From: Geomonas agri | Lineage (GTDB): Bacteria > Desulfobacterota > Desulfuromonadia > Geobacterales > Geobacteraceae | Reading direction: 5' to 3' | Length of the DNA stretch: 64,000 nucleotides | Assembly (NCBI RefSeq): GCF_020179605.1 | Contig: NZ_JAINZO010000001.1 | Coordinates: forward strand, 2,268,799 to 2,332,798 | In this document: positions 9,455 through 19,222 of the stretch, piece after piece | How positions within the stretch are numbered: position 1 is the first letter of the stretch | Layout of the letters: every line of letters begins with the position of its first letter | The notes under the pieces: generated by a model | What the model was told of the DNA's origin: nothing | The model's database searches: none | What the model saw: the letters and a program-made list of their open reading frames with translations, nothing else | Translations under genes and position numbers: made by a program

Positions 9455-10386
9455 TACGCCACCTCCGTGATTGCTTTTACGCCTGCCGCGTCCTGCACGT
9501 TGACGCAGGCCGCTTCCTTGTCGATCCTCTTTACCAGGCCGGCCAGCACCTTCCCCGGGCCGATCTCGATGAAGTTGGTGACGCCGGCGGCGACGATGTT
9601 CTGGATGATCTGCTCCCACAGGACCGGTGCGCAAACCTGCTCCACGAGGAGCGGCTTGACGCGGGCCGCGTCGGAGTTTGGTTTCGCCTCGACATTAGTC
9701 ACCACCGGGGCGGTCAGCGCGTTCACCTGCACCGCCTCGAGGGTCTGGGCCAGTCTCTCTGCGGCCGGCTTCATCAGCGCACAATGGAAGGGGGCGGAGA
9801 CCGGAAGGAGCATTGCCTTCCTGAAGCCCTTGGCCTTGGCGATCTCGATGGCGCGGTTCACAGCGCCGGCGTGACCGGCGACAACGATCTGGCCCGGGGA
9901 ATTGAAGTTGGCCGGGGAGACCACTTCACCCTGCGCAGCCTCAGCGCAGATTTCCCTGAGCACGTCGGCCTCGGCGCCGAGGATGGCGGCCATCGCCCCT
10001 ACCCCAACCGGTACCGCGTCCTGCATGTAGCTGCCGCGGGCACGCACGGTCCTGAGCGCATCGGCAAAGTTAAGAGCGCCTGCGGCGACCAGTGCCGAGT
10101 ACTCGCCCAGCGAGTGGCCGGCAACGAAGGACGGCACCAGCGGGGACTCTTCTTTAAGCACCCTGAATGCCGCGACACTGGCGGCCAAGATGGCCGGCTG
10201 GGTGTTCGCGGTGAGTTTCAGGTCCTCCTCAGGCCCTTCGAAGCAGAGCTTGGAAAGGGAGAAGCCGAGCGCGTCGTCGGCCTCCTCGAAGGCGACCTTG
10301 GCGGTCTTGAAGTTATCCGCCAGATCCTTCCCCATCCCGGCGTGCTGGGAACCCTGCCCCGGGAAGATGAATGCATAGGATTGCAT
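9454..10386 (-). CDS. fabD: Malonyl-CoA:ACP transacylase (FabD)
   Basis: The 310-residue protein has the FabD signatures: the IFPGQGSQ N-terminus, the nucleophile motif AGHSLGEYSAL, and the active-site histidine in PVSAPFHCALM. It loads malonyl groups onto ACP. Its stop overlaps the fabG start. Upstream, a 120-base REP-like element separates it from fabH. Confidence 0.97.
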   Translation of the reverse strand: MQSYAFIFPGQGSQHAGMGKDLADNFKTAKVAFEEADDALGFSLSKLCFEGPEEDLKLTANTQPAILAASVAAFRVLKEESPLVPSFVAGHSLGEYSALVAAGALNFADALRTVRARGSYMQDAVPVGVGAMAAILGAEADVLREICAEAAQGEVVSPANFNSPGQIVVAGHAGAVNRAIEIAKAKGFRKAMLLPVSAPFHCALMKPAAERLAQTLEAVQVNALTAPVVTNVEAKPNSDAARVKPLLVEQVCAPVLWEQIIQNIVAAGVTNFIEIGPGKVLAGLVKRIDKEAACVNVQDAAGVKAITEVA

Positions 10387-10443
10387 AGGTAACCTCTTTT
10401 CTTTTGCTGTTGGGCGTGATCTTTCGCCAGATACGTCCGTCCA

Positions 10444-10557
10444 TCCCCTCTCCCTCAGGGAGAGGGTCAGGGTGAGGGCGTCCGCAGCTGCAACTACTCA
10501 GTCCAGGGCAACTCCCTCACCCGCCCTTCGGGCACCCTCTCCCGGCGGGAGAGGGGG
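10444..10557. repeat. REP/BIME-like palindromic element, copy A
   Basis: Two inverted modules flank a unique spacer. The left module is a hairpin of CCCTCTCCC and GGGAGAGGG followed by AGGGTGAGGG. The right module reads CTCCCTCACCC, GCCCTTCGGGC, ACCCTCTCCC and GGGAGAGG. The same architecture with a different spacer recurs at 35257-35368. It lies between fabH and fabD inside the operon. Confidence 0.8.
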
Positions 10558-10562
10558 ACTTT

Positions 10563-11543
10563 TTACCAGCGCACCAGTGCGGAGCCCCAGGTGAGGCCAC
10601 CGCCGAAGGCGTCGAGCAGCAGCAGGTCGCCTTCCTTGAGACGGCCGGCGCGCACCGCCTCGTCCAGCGCGATCGGGATCGACGCCGCCGAGGTGTTGCC
10701 GTAGCGGTCCAGGTTGACGAAGACGCGCTCGCCGGTGATGCCGAGACGCTTGCCGACGGAGTCGACGATCCTCTGGTTGGCCTGGTGCGGTATGAACAGG
10801 TTGACGTCGTCGGGGGTGAGCCCGTTGGCCTCAAGTGCCTCCATGGCCACTTCACCCATGGAACGGACAGCCAGCTTGAAGACCTCGTTGCCCTGCATGG
10901 TCAGGAAGACCAGACCGTCGTCCACGTTCTGGTGGGTCGCAGGGTTGCGGCTACCGGCACCCTTCTGGTACAGGATCTCCCAGTAGTTGCCGTCGCTGTG
11001 CATGTGGGTGGAGAGGATGCCGTTGTCGCCTTCCTGCGCCTCGAGCACTACCGCGCCGGCACCGTCGCCAAAGAGCAGGCAGGTGTTGCGGTCGTTCCAG
11101 TCGACGATGCGGGACAGCACCTCGGCGCCGATCACCAGGGCCTTCTTAACCTGACCGGAGAGAATGAACTTCTGTGCGGTGGAGAGGGCGTAGATGAAAC
11201 CGGAGCAGGCGGCGGAGAGGTCGAAGCAGAAAGCGTTGGTAGCCTTGAGTGCCTGCTGCACGATGCAGGCAGTGGCGGGGAACGGGAAATCCGGAGTGAG
11301 CGTGCCCACCACGATCAGGTCGATTTCCTCCGCCTTCACCCCGGCGGCAGCCAGCGCCCGTTCTGCGGCGGCGATTGCGAAAGTCGAGGTGTATTCCCCC
11401 TCGGCGGCTATACGGCGTTCCCGGATACCGGTCCTGGTGACGATCCACTCGTCGGTGGTGTCCACCATCTTCTCCAGGTCGAAATTGGTCAGCACTTTCT
11501 CCGGTACGGCGGAACCGGTACCGGTGATTCTCGGTCTAATCAT
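10563..11543 (-). CDS. fabH: 3-oxoacyl-[ACP] synthase III (FabH)
   Basis: The 326-residue enzyme starts fatty-acid synthesis by condensing acetyl-CoA (or another short primer) with malonyl-ACP. The Cys-His-Asn triad is visible in [23 protein letters not shown] and RYGNTSAAS. Its ATG overlaps the plsX stop as ATGA, so the two are translationally coupled. Confidence 0.97.
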   Translation of the reverse strand: MIRPRITGTGSAVPEKVLTNFDLEKMVDTTDEWIVTRTGIRERRIAAEGEYTSTFAIAAAERALAAAGVKAEEIDLIVVGTLTPDFPFPATACIVQQALKATNAFCFDLSAACSGFIYALSTAQKFILSGQVKKALVIGAEVLSRIVDWNDRNTCLLFGDGAGAVVLEAQEGDNGILSTHMHSDGNYWEILYQKGAGSRNPATHQNVDDGLVFLTMQGNEVFKLAVRSMGEVAMEALEANGLTPDDVNLFIPHQANQRIVDSVGKRLGITGERVFVNLDRYGNTSAASIPIALDEAVRAGRLKEGDLLLLDAFGGGLTWGSALVRW

Positions 11544-12592
11544 GAAGCAACCCTTTCTGTGGCGTCCGGGTTTTGGCCGGTGCGCTCGCGAGTCTCACCG
11601 GGGAAGCTCTCGTTGAGCTTTTCAGCCATACGGCCATTGACCCCTTTGAGTGCGTATTCATGGGCAAAGCGGATCGCGTTCTTGATTGCCTTGGTATTCG
11701 AACCGCCGTGGCAGATCATCCCCACGCCGTTGATCCCAAGCAGAGGCGCACCGCCGTACTCGGCGTAGTCTACGGTCTTCTTGAAATTGTTGAAAGCCTT
11801 GCGGCTTAAGAGGTAGCCGATCTGGCACAGGAAGCTGCGCTTGATCTCAGCTTTGAGCATCTTGCCCACGGCATCGGCCAGGCCCTCGGAAAGTTTCAGC
11901 GCGACATTGCCCACGAAGCCGTCACAAACAACGACGTCGACCGAGCCGTTAAAGATATCGCGGCCTTCCACGTAACCAATGTAGTTGATGGGCTTGTCGC
12001 GCAGGAGGGCGCTGGTTTCCCGGGTGAGTTCGTTCCCTTTGCTGTCCTCCTCGCCATTGGAGAGCAGGCCAACCTTGGGCTTGTCCACCCCCATGACGAA
12101 CTTGGCGTACACTTCGCCCATAACGGCGAACTGGACCAGGTGGATGGGCTTGCAGTCGACGTTGCCGCCGACATCGAGAACGAGGGTCTTACCGGTAACG
12201 GTGGGAAAGAGTTGGGCGATTGCGGCGCGGTCGATTCCCTTCATCCTTTTCAGAACGAACATGCCGGCCGCCATGGTGGCACCCGAGTTGCCGGCGCTTA
12301 CCACCGCGACGGCCTCGCCACCCTTGACCAGTTCGAAGGCGACGCGGATGGAGGAGTCCTTCTTCTTGCGCACCGCGTCGGAGGCGGAGTCGTGCATGCC
12401 CACGACTTCGGAGGCATGCCAGAGTTCGATGTCCAGCCCCTTGCAGTCGTGGCGGGCCAATTCGGCCTGCACCTTTTCTACGTCGCCGACCAGAGTCACC
12501 GGGATGCCGAATTCTCTGGCGGCAGCTACCGCACCTTCTACTTCAACATGAGGGGCGTTGTCGCCCCCCATTACATCGACAGCAACTCTCAT
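11540..12592 (-). CDS. plsX: Phosphate acyltransferase PlsX
   Basis: The 350-residue protein makes acyl-phosphate from acyl-ACP, the first step of PlsX-PlsY phospholipid synthesis. It has the family N-terminus [12 protein letters not shown], the [10 protein letters not shown] segment and the [11 protein letters not shown] motif. The start at 12592 has AGGGGAAAT directly upstream; a start at 12625 lacks support. It lies between rpmF and fabH, the common bacterial arrangement. Confidence 0.96.
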   Translation of the reverse strand: MRVAVDVMGGDNAPHVEVEGAVAAAREFGIPVTLVGDVEKVQAELARHDCKGLDIELWHASEVVGMHDSASDAVRKKKDSSIRVAFELVKGGEAVAVVSAGNSGATMAAGMFVLKRMKGIDRAAIAQLFPTVTGKTLVLDVGGNVDCKPIHLVQFAVMGEVYAKFVMGVDKPKVGLLSNGEEDSKGNELTRETSALLRDKPINYIGYVEGRDIFNGSVDVVVCDGFVGNVALKLSEGLADAVGKMLKAEIKRSFLCQIGYLLSRKAFNNFKKTVDYAEYGGAPLLGINGVGMICHGGSNTKAIKNAIRFAHEYALKGVNGRMAEKLNESFPGETRERTGQNPDATERVAS

Positions 12593-12645
12593 ATTTCCCC
12601 TAGGGAGCGGATTCCGAACAGTCACGGCTTAGGTGAGACGAAATC

Positions 12646-12828
12646 CTAGAGCTCTTCAGCCTTCAGCACCTGACGTCCTTTGTAGGTGCCGCAGGACGGG
12701 CAGACGCAATGCGGCAGCTTCGGTGCCTTGCACTGCGGGCAGGTCGAAACGGTCGGAGCGGTGAGGAAATCGTGTGCACGCCTCATGTTCTTGCGCGACT
12801 TGGAGGTCTTCTTCTTAGGTACAGCCAT
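12646..12828 (-). CDS. rpmF: 50S ribosomal protein L32
   Basis: The 60-residue basic protein begins [19 protein letters not shown] and has a zinc-ribbon pair CPQC and CPSC, so it is the cysteine-containing (zinc-binding) L32 form. It lies between the YceD-like gene and plsX, the conserved context of rpmF. Confidence 0.97.
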   Translation of the reverse strand: MAVPKKKTSKSRKNMRRAHDFLTAPTVSTCPQCKAPKLPHCVCPSCGTYKGRQVLKAEEL

Positions 12829-12841
12829 GATGTTCTCCTTT

Positions 12842-13378
12842 TTACTTTTCTATCTTGATCTTCTTCAGGGCGGCCATTTTCAGATTTATCCCGCCGCGAT
12901 CGCAGCCGCATTCTCCGGCGTTCAGGTCAGCTCCGCACTCGGGGCAAAGCCCGCGGCACGACTCGCTGCATAACGGTTTATAGGGTACTTCCAGCGCGAC
13001 CTGCTCGGCGATCTCGGGATCCATGTCGATCTCGTCGCCGCTGTAGGTGGCCGAAATGAGTTCTTCGTCGGAAAGCTCGACTTCCTCGTCCAGCTCCTCA
13101 CCCTTGCTCTCGGTGTAGAAGATGGTGAAGTCCGAGGAGATCGAGTAATCGTACTCGGCCAGGCAGCGGGAGCAGGTGAGGCGTACCGCGCTCTCCACCT
13201 TGCCGGCGGCCCTGACGTGGTCATACTCCCAGATCGCGGCGACCTGGGCGTTCACCGGTGCGGTGAAGACACACTCGCCCGCTTTTTCCATCTCTACCAA
13301 GGCCGGGAAGTGTGAGGCAGGCTCCGACTCCGAGAGGTCGAGCTGCTTCTTTTTCACCTTATCTATCTCTATCTTCAA
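12842..13378 (-). CDS. YceD/DUF177 family protein
   Basis: This 178-residue acidic protein belongs to the DUF177 family, recognised from the CSRCL motif and the C-terminal CGL-type cysteines ([17 protein letters not shown]). The family is nearly always coded directly upstream of rpmF and has been tied to 23S rRNA or ribosome maturation. It starts the rpmF-plsX-fab operon and ends 13 bases before rpmF. Confidence 0.88.
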   Translation of the reverse strand: MKIEIDKVKKKQLDLSESEPASHFPALVEMEKAGECVFTAPVNAQVAAIWEYDHVRAAGKVESAVRLTCSRCLAEYDYSISSDFTIFYTESKGEELDEEVELSDEELISATYSGDEIDMDPEIAEQVALEVPYKPLCSESCRGLCPECGADLNAGECGCDRGGINLKMAALKKIKIEK

Positions 13379-13526
13379 AGGAAGATCTCCCCTTTTTCAA
13401 AGTTTCCCAGTATATAGATGGCGGTTTTTTTGTCAAGGTAAATCTAAAGACAGCGGCGGGGCCACAGGCAAGGCTTGAGCCTCTGTCACAACGTGCACTA
13501 TCGCACCAGTTTCGGGTACCGGATCA

Positions 13527-14408
13527 CTACCAACCGAGCCGGTAGTCAACGCTCACCCCGCTCTCAGAGTCGGAGAGAACGCCGATGCGCTGGGCGGCGC
13601 TCTCCACCAGGTAATCGAGGGCGCGCGCCTTCTTCTTAGGCAAGCGGATCAGCCGCGGCTCCCCCTTGATGCCACCGAGACGGGCCGCCTCGTCGATGGC
13701 GTCCTGCATCGAGCCAATGCGGTCCACGAGTTTCAGGGCGAGCGCCTGCTCGCCGGAGAAGATCCTGCCGTCCGCGATGCTCCTGACCTGCTCCTCCGGG
13801 AGCCTCCGTCCCTGCGCCACCGCTTTCACGAACTGCCCGTGGGTGGAGTCGATCACCCCCTGCAGCATCGCCTTTTCCTCGTCGGTCATGGTGCGCGCGG
13901 GAGAGCCGGTATCTTTGAACTTGCCGGTTTTGATGGTGAACGCCTTCATGCCGACCTTGTCCATGAGCCCTTCGAGGTTGGAGAACTTCATCAAGACGCC
14001 GATACTCCCGGTGATGGTGCCGGGGTTGGCGTAGATGAGGCTGGCAGGTGCCGAGACGTAGTAACCGCCGGAAGCCGCGACGCTTCCCATGGAGACCACC
14101 ACCTTCTTGCTCTTGGCCAGGTCTTTCACCGCCGCGTAGATTTCCTGTGAAGGGCCGACGACTCCTCCCGGGGAATCGACCCGGAACACCACGGCCTTGG
14201 CGTGCTCGTCTTTCTTCATGGCCCGCAACTGGCGTATGGTTTCCTGGCCATCGACGATCACGCCTTTCAGTTCCACGATACCGACCCCGTCCCCTCCGGA
14301 GAGGGAGTCCTGGTCGCCAACCAGAGAGGTGACCACAGCGACGCAGGCGCCGAAAAGGAGGAACAGGCCTACAAAGAAGGCGGCGATCCACAGCAGTAAT
14401 TTCTTCAT
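13527..14408 (-). CDS. sppA: Signal peptide peptidase SppA (short form)
   Basis: The 293-residue protein has one N-terminal membrane anchor and a single peptidase S49 domain. The nucleophile serine is in GSVAASGGYYVSAP, and the general-base lysine is probably in TIKTGKFKDTGSPAR. It digests cleaved signal peptides in the inner membrane. It lies upstream of the YceD-rpmF operon with a 148-base gap, so it may have its own promoter. Confidence 0.93.
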   Translation of the reverse strand: MKKLLLWIAAFFVGLFLLFGACVAVVTSLVGDQDSLSGGDGVGIVELKGVIVDGQETIRQLRAMKKDEHAKAVVFRVDSPGGVVGPSQEIYAAVKDLAKSKKVVVSMGSVAASGGYYVSAPASLIYANPGTITGSIGVLMKFSNLEGLMDKVGMKAFTIKTGKFKDTGSPARTMTDEEKAMLQGVIDSTHGQFVKAVAQGRRLPEEQVRSIADGRIFSGEQALALKLVDRIGSMQDAIDEAARLGGIKGEPRLIRLPKKKARALDYLVESAAQRIGVLSDSESGVSVDYRLGW

Positions 14409-14682
14409 GACTCCTCCGTCTCTCTTTTCCGACTGAAGCCTTTGAGAGCAAACACAAGGGCGAATATGTACCAGCCCTACAGGATCAAACGTTTACAGCT
14501 TATTTTGCTTGTCTTTTACTGAGACTCTGTCCTATATCTGAACAGTAGGGGGTGACGCAAAGGCATTGAGCGCGCCGCCAACAACTCTACACCATGCGGG
14601 TCACTCCGCAAAACCCAAATATCCGGTGGCGGGGGCTCGGCTGAGTGTCCCGCTGTTACCAAAGAGAGCTCGAAGAGGACGT

Positions 14683-15147
14683 ATGAGAGTATTGGTTATC
14701 TCCGACAGCCACGGCAACTACGCCCACGCCTTCCGAGCCCACGAACTTGCCGGTCCTGTGGATCTCGTCGTTCATCTGGGGGATGGATGCGATGATGCTC
14801 GCATGCTGGAGGAAGTGCTGGAGGTACCGGTGCACCGGGTGGCGGGTAACTGCGATCTGGACCGGCGCGTACCGGCGGAACTCACACTAGAGCTTGGGGA
14901 GTGCCGGTTCCTGCTGACCCACGGCTACCGCCAGCACGTGAAAAGCGGTCTGTCGCAACTGATAGGGCGGGGGATGCAACTGGGAGCGTCGGTGGTGCTG
15001 TACGGTCACACCCACCTTGCCGACGTGCAGTCGACGGACGGGATGCTGCTGGTGAACCCGGGTGCCCTCAAGGAGGGGCTACCCGGGAGCTACGCCGTCG
15101 TCACGGTCGAAGGAGCCACGGCAAAGGCCGAGATCTTCCCTCTCTAG
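14683..15147 (+). CDS. YfcE/MJ0936-family metallophosphoesterase
   Basis: The 154-residue calcineurin-like phosphoesterase has all metal-binding blocks: ISDSHGN, HLGDGCDD, GNCD, LTHGYR and YGHTHLAD. The family hydrolyses small phosphodiesters; the physiological substrate is unknown. The start at 14683 has an AGAGG site and yields the usual MRVLVISDSHGN; a start at 14566 would add an unrelated tail. It overlaps the convergent gene at 15144 by four bases. Confidence 0.9.
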   Translation: MRVLVISDSHGNYAHAFRAHELAGPVDLVVHLGDGCDDARMLEEVLEVPVHRVAGNCDLDRRVPAELTLELGECRFLLTHGYRQHVKSGLSQLIGRGMQLGASVVLYGHTHLADVQSTDGMLLVNPGALKEGLPGSYAVVTVEGATAKAEIFPL

Positions 15148-15533
15148 CAGCCACAGCCGCAGTTGTGGCAGACCTTGCGGTTCTCGTCGTCGGGAGCGAC
15201 GGTTTCTGGCGCGAAAGCCATGCGGTTCACCGCGCGCCGGATGTCCTCCTGGAGGTCGAGGCGCGGGCTCTGGCCGATGACGTGGCCGATGCAGATGTTG
15301 CTGATCCCGTCCGACGGCGAAGCGATGCGAATGGAATTCAAAAGGTCGCCATAGCCGTTCACTTCAATCACCTGCCCGGGGTCCGCCCCCAGTTCCAGGG
15401 TGATGTCAAAGCGCTGCAGTTCTTGGGCCAGTTCCGCGAAGAAGATATCAAAGGTAAATCCCGAGAGGATCGATTCCCACTCAGGCTTGCTCTTGCTGCG
15501 TCCGTAACAGGTAAGTCTCATCTGCTTTGCCAT
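15144..15533 (-). CDS. Unknown protein with Cys-rich C-terminus
   Basis: This 129-residue protein is not recognised. It has no membrane segment and ends in VCHNCGCGC, a CXXCXCXC tail that could bind metal. GGAGC precedes the ATG. It lies last in the minus-strand run that contains the cytochrome, porin and receiver genes, 37 bases after the receiver gene, so it may belong to that unit. Confidence 0.65.
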   Translation of the reverse strand: MAKQMRLTCYGRSKSKPEWESILSGFTFDIFFAELAQELQRFDITLELGADPGQVIEVNGYGDLLNSIRIASPSDGISNICIGHVIGQSPRLDLQEDIRRAVNRMAFAPETVAPDDENRKVCHNCGCGC

Positions 15534-15570
15534 GCTGTGTAGCTCCTAAAAACAGGGGCGAACCCCACTA

Positions 15571-15957
15571 TTAACTCCCCGCTGCCTTTCTCTGCATCGA
15601 ACTGAAGATCATATCCAGCACAGCCTTCTGCTTGGCCTCGTACTTATTGAGAACAGCCAGACAGGTTCCCATGGGAAACTGCTCGTGCAGGTAATCGGAA
15701 TCGCGCCCGGACAGAATCACGATCCGGTTCTTGTCGATGCCGACCGAGAGGGCATAGCTAAAAATCTTGGACCCGTCGAGGGTGGGCATCTCCAGGTCGA
15801 CTAGCAGGAGGTCGACCTTGCCCTGTCTGAGGATGGTCAGGGCGAGCAGGGGTTCGGTACAGGTTATGACGTCCAACAGCGGGTAGAGTGCGTGGATCTT
15901 GTCCTTGAGCGCCCCCACGAATGCCGCATCGTCATCAACGATCAAAATTCTTCCCAT
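15571..15957 (-). CDS. Stand-alone response regulator receiver
   Basis: The 128-residue protein is a single CheY-like domain: an acidic DDD pocket near residue 8, phospho-acceptor Asp in LLLVDLEMPTLDG, Ser in VILSGRD and the conserved Lys in LNKYEAKQK. There is no output domain. The ATG at 15957 has AGAGG six bases upstream; a TTG three bases earlier is less likely. It is 16 bases after the ABC-type binding protein and could relay a signal for this electron-transfer cluster. Confidence 0.85.
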   Translation of the reverse strand: MGRILIVDDDAAFVGALKDKIHALYPLLDVITCTEPLLALTILRQGKVDLLLVDLEMPTLDGSKIFSYALSVGIDKNRIVILSGRDSDYLHEQFPMGTCLAVLNKYEAKQKAVLDMIFSSMQRKAAGS

Positions 15958-15973
15958 CAATACCTCTATCTAT

Positions 15974-16978
15974 CTATTTAAGCACCCGGGTGGCGTTGGT
16001 CAGCACCGGGAACGGGACATTCAGCTCAAGCAGCCGCGCCGCTTTCAGGTTGACCACCAGGTCCACCCGCTTGGGGGTGATGACCGGCAAGTGAGATGCC
16101 TTTTTCCCGCTCAGGATGCGCGCCACGTAATCTGCGGCGAGCTGCCCCTGCTCGACAGGATCTGCCTCCAGCGAAACCAGCGCCCCCTTGTGAGCCGCTC
16201 CCGGCATCTGCGAAATCACCGGGATCTTCAACTCGTTGCAGCGATGCACGATCTTTTCGAAGGAGCGACAGCCGGCAGTGCACTCGGTAACGTACACGCA
16301 GTCGACCCTGGTGGCAAAGAGGGTGGCCAGGGCCGCGTCCAGCGCGGTCGGGGAGGCGACGTTGGTTTCCACCAGTACCACCCCCGATTGGGCGGCGACC
16401 TTGCGCGCTTCCTTTAACTGCGCCAAGGCGCCTTCCTCGCGGTTGGCAGAGATGATACCGAGGGTCTTGATCTGTTTCACTTGCATCGCGGCCTTGATCA
16501 GCGTCACCAGGGGGACCTTTGAACTCACCCCGGCGGCGTTGCGCCCGCTGGAGGTCATGCTCTTGGCGATCCCGGTCTCCACCGGACCATAGACGTCGGC
16601 AAAGACCACGGGGATGTCCTGCGCCTCGCGCAGGGCGGCCAAACTGGCGGAGGTGCCATAGGTGACGATGACGTCCGCACCGATGGCGTTGAACTTCCGG
16701 ACGCTGTTGGACCAGGAGATGAGATCCGGGTTCGGGGTCTGGGTGATGACCTCGACGTTGCTCTGATCGTATCCCTTCTGCACCAATGCCTTCACAAACG
16801 CCTTGTGGGCCTCGCGGTAGCGCGGCAGGTCGCAGGTCAGCAACGCCGCAACCAGTTTTCCGGCCGCACGGGAGTCCGCCGCGGGGATCACCGCGCAAAG
16901 CAGCAGGAGCAGAAGTATGGAACGGACCAGTGTCTTGATAACTACCCCTTGGTCACCACTTTGCCGAGAGGCCGGCAA
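15974..16978 (-). CDS. ABC-type periplasmic binding protein (ABC_sub_bind family)
   Basis: This protein of about 320 residues has an N-terminal signal sequence (hydrophobic LLLLLLCAV then an AxA-like site) and resembles the COG2984 uncharacterised ABC transport binding proteins. The start is unclear: the open frame begins with TTG at 16978 inside the upstream porin gene and without a ribosome site, while a good AAGGGG site lies just before an ATC at 16942. No ABC permease is adjacent. It may sense a ligand for the neighbouring receiver rather than feed a transporter. Confidence 0.75.
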   Translation of the reverse strand: MPASRQSGDQGVVIKTLVRSILLLLLLCAVIPAADSRAAGKLVAALLTCDLPRYREAHKAFVKALVQKGYDQSNVEVITQTPNPDLISWSNSVRKFNAIGADVIVTYGTSASLAALREAQDIPVVFADVYGPVETGIAKSMTSSGRNAAGVSSKVPLVTLIKAAMQVKQIKTLGIISANREEGALAQLKEARKVAAQSGVVLVETNVASPTALDAALATLFATRVDCVYVTECTAGCRSFEKIVHRCNELKIPVISQMPGAAHKGALVSLEADPVEQGQLAADYVARILSGKKASHLPVITPKRVDLVVNLKAARLLELNVPFPVLTNATRVLK

Positions 16979-19208
16979 CGATGGTGTGGACAGTGCCGCT
17001 GTAACTCTTGTAGGCGGACTTTAACTCGTTGTAGTCGCTCACCGAATACTCGAGCGTGGTGGAAAGGACGCTCGAGAAACGGTACTCGCCCCGTGCCGCA
17101 AGCGAGCTGATTACGGTGTCCTGCTCGGAAATCTCCTTGACCCCGGTGGTGCTGCCGGGGATCAGGGTAAAGGTGGTGTCGGTCGGCACAAAGGCAGCCG
17201 AGGACCTGATCTGCTGCGCCATCAACGAAAGGTCGCACTTTTCCCCCAGTGAATAGGAGGCATTCACGCCATAGACGTGGGACGTGCTGGTAAACTCCGA
17301 GGCGGCCTGGCTGCCGGTGAATACGCCGGTAAAAAGAATTCCCTGCTCCACCTCCTGGTGCAGATAGGAATAATTGGCCCCGACGGTGAGTTTTGGGATG
17401 GGCACCCACCAGACACCGATGTTAGCGTTCTCGCTGTCAACGTTGCGGGCTGTCAGTGGAGCAAGAGAGAACGTGTGCCGCTCGAAAGGGACATCTACCA
17501 GGTACTTCCTCACTTGGTCGTTTTCGTCACGACGCAGCACGGCATGACTGGTGATGCCCCAGCGATTGTTAAGCGTGTAGGTCAAAAGCAGCTTGGCCTC
17601 GTGGCGGGTTTCAAATGCCGCGCCGTAGCCGGGGTGATCGGCGCTGGCATAGCTGTAATGAGCACTGGTCCTGAGCCCCTTAATGGGACGATAGTAGGCC
17701 GACAGCGAGCCGGTGTGGGTGGAGGAGTTGTGTGGCAGCCCCCAGGTCGTTTCCGTCGGCACATCGCTCACGTTGTTTCTGCGCAAGAAGTCGCCACGGT
17801 ACTCGCCGACCAGGGCGAGGTCCAGACGCGGCCGGTAGGAAACGGTGCCGGTGACGAGGTCGCGGGTGCTTTCAATGGGCGGTTTGGCTACCATGACCGG
17901 GTCGGCGAACGCAGTGTTGATGAGGGCGCCCCGGTTGCTGTAGTCAATTTCCTGGCGCCGGTATTTAAGGGCGAAGCTGTACTCACGGCTGGGGGTATAG
18001 ACCAGGTCCCCGGCGGCATTCTGCAGGAAGGTCCTCATGTGGCGCGCACCGATGGTATCGCTCAGATCGGACAGGTTTTCGCGCCGCTCGAAGCTGTACG
18101 ACCCGGAGCCGACCAGGCCTCCGGCCAGCGATGTGTGCAGTTTCAAGGTGTGGGAAAAGAAACTGCTGTCGGGATTTTCGTTGTGCTGCAGCGATCCGCC
18201 GAGGAAATCCGGTGTACCGCTGAAGTCGTTGCGTGCGGCATACGTCCCCACCGGTGTGGCAAGCCTGTCTTCGAAGTAGCGCGCCTTGAAGTCGTAAATC
18301 ACGTCGACCGGGCCAAGGTGTGAATCCAATCCGACATGCCCTTCCTGAATCTGCTGGTTCACGCTGCGCGGCTGGGCATAGACGGTATTGGCGGCTCCCT
18401 CAAAGGCGGTATCTGCGAACCGCTGCTGGATGGTCCCCTCCTTTTGGTAACGCCAGTAGCCAAGATTCACGTGCAGGGGGAAGTTATGCAGCCGGTAGCG
18501 GAAGTCGGCCCGGTCCTGCACCACGCTCACCCCGTAGTTCGCCGTCGGGTCCTGAACCGCAGTGTAGGTGGCAGGGGTACCGGCATCGGTACGCCCACTG
18601 GTAAAGGAGGGGGAAAAGAGGATCTCCCGGTCCAGGTTGTGGTACAGGGACTCCGTCCTGAGGTGGAGGCGGTAATCACCCTTGTAGTCCATGAGCAAGT
18701 CGCCATGGTAGTCGTTCTCGTTCAGGTAGAACCCTTCCAGCTCCAGGTTGGTGTCCTTCTCCATGTGCCGGTAGAAGAGGCCGCCGCTGCGGCTGGACTT
18801 GAGAAAGCCGTACTCCAGCGCGCGTCCGCGGTAACCGTCGCCGAAGACAAAGTTGTAACCGAGGAAGCCGCCTTTGCGCTCCAGCACCTCCACCTGGCGG
18901 TCATCCTCCGGCAGCGGTGCCCCTTCGATATGCGGCTGCACCGGGGACGCATCGGCGGCCGGGGGCACTTCTCCGCCAACTACTGGCGGCTGCTCCGTGG
19001 CCGCGGGGGCCTCCGCGCCGGTCTGCCGCTCCTCTTCCGCGGCGTTGCCGGCCGATTCGTCGAAGGGGGCATCCTTTTCTGCTGCCGCTGTCGACTCCTG
19101 GCTCGCCACCGGGAGCGGCTCCTGCTCCGCAGCTGCCACGCCTCCGGTTACCAGCAGCAGAAGCAGCAGAGGCGAGACGACGGTTGATATGAGCGGTTTT
19201 TCCACCAT
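16953..19208 (-). CDS. MtrB/PioB-like outer-membrane beta-barrel
   Basis: The 751-residue protein has a signal peptide (start MVEKPLIS, cleavage near VAAAEQ), then a low-complexity Ala/Pro/Glu-rich stretch of about 70 residues. The rest is a long barrel region of alternating aromatic strands (such as SGGLFYRHMEKDTNLELEG) ending in an aromatic residue (SAKW). This is the architecture of MtrB/PioB, the barrel that holds a periplasmic decaheme cytochrome in outer-membrane electron conduits. The N-terminal CXXC of Shewanella MtrB is not visible. The start at 19208 has AAGGAG. A multiheme cytochrome gene lies 14 bases upstream, supporting the role. Confidence 0.8.
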   Translation of the reverse strand: MVEKPLISTVVSPLLLLLLVTGGVAAAEQEPLPVASQESTAAAEKDAPFDESAGNAAEEERQTGAEAPAATEQPPVVGGEVPPAADASPVQPHIEGAPLPEDDRQVEVLERKGGFLGYNFVFGDGYRGRALEYGFLKSSRSGGLFYRHMEKDTNLELEGFYLNENDYHGDLLMDYKGDYRLHLRTESLYHNLDREILFSPSFTSGRTDAGTPATYTAVQDPTANYGVSVVQDRADFRYRLHNFPLHVNLGYWRYQKEGTIQQRFADTAFEGAANTVYAQPRSVNQQIQEGHVGLDSHLGPVDVIYDFKARYFEDRLATPVGTYAARNDFSGTPDFLGGSLQHNENPDSSFFSHTLKLHTSLAGGLVGSGSYSFERRENLSDLSDTIGARHMRTFLQNAAGDLVYTPSREYSFALKYRRQEIDYSNRGALINTAFADPVMVAKPPIESTRDLVTGTVSYRPRLDLALVGEYRGDFLRRNNVSDVPTETTWGLPHNSSTHTGSLSAYYRPIKGLRTSAHYSYASADHPGYGAAFETRHEAKLLLTYTLNNRWGITSHAVLRRDENDQVRKYLVDVPFERHTFSLAPLTARNVDSENANIGVWWVPIPKLTVGANYSYLHQEVEQGILFTGVFTGSQAASEFTSTSHVYGVNASYSLGEKCDLSLMAQQIRSSAAFVPTDTTFTLIPGSTTGVKEISEQDTVISSLAARGEYRFSSVLSTTLEYSVSDYNELKSAYKSYSGTVHTIVAGLSAKW

Positions 19209-19222
19209 CCGGCTCCTTTCCG

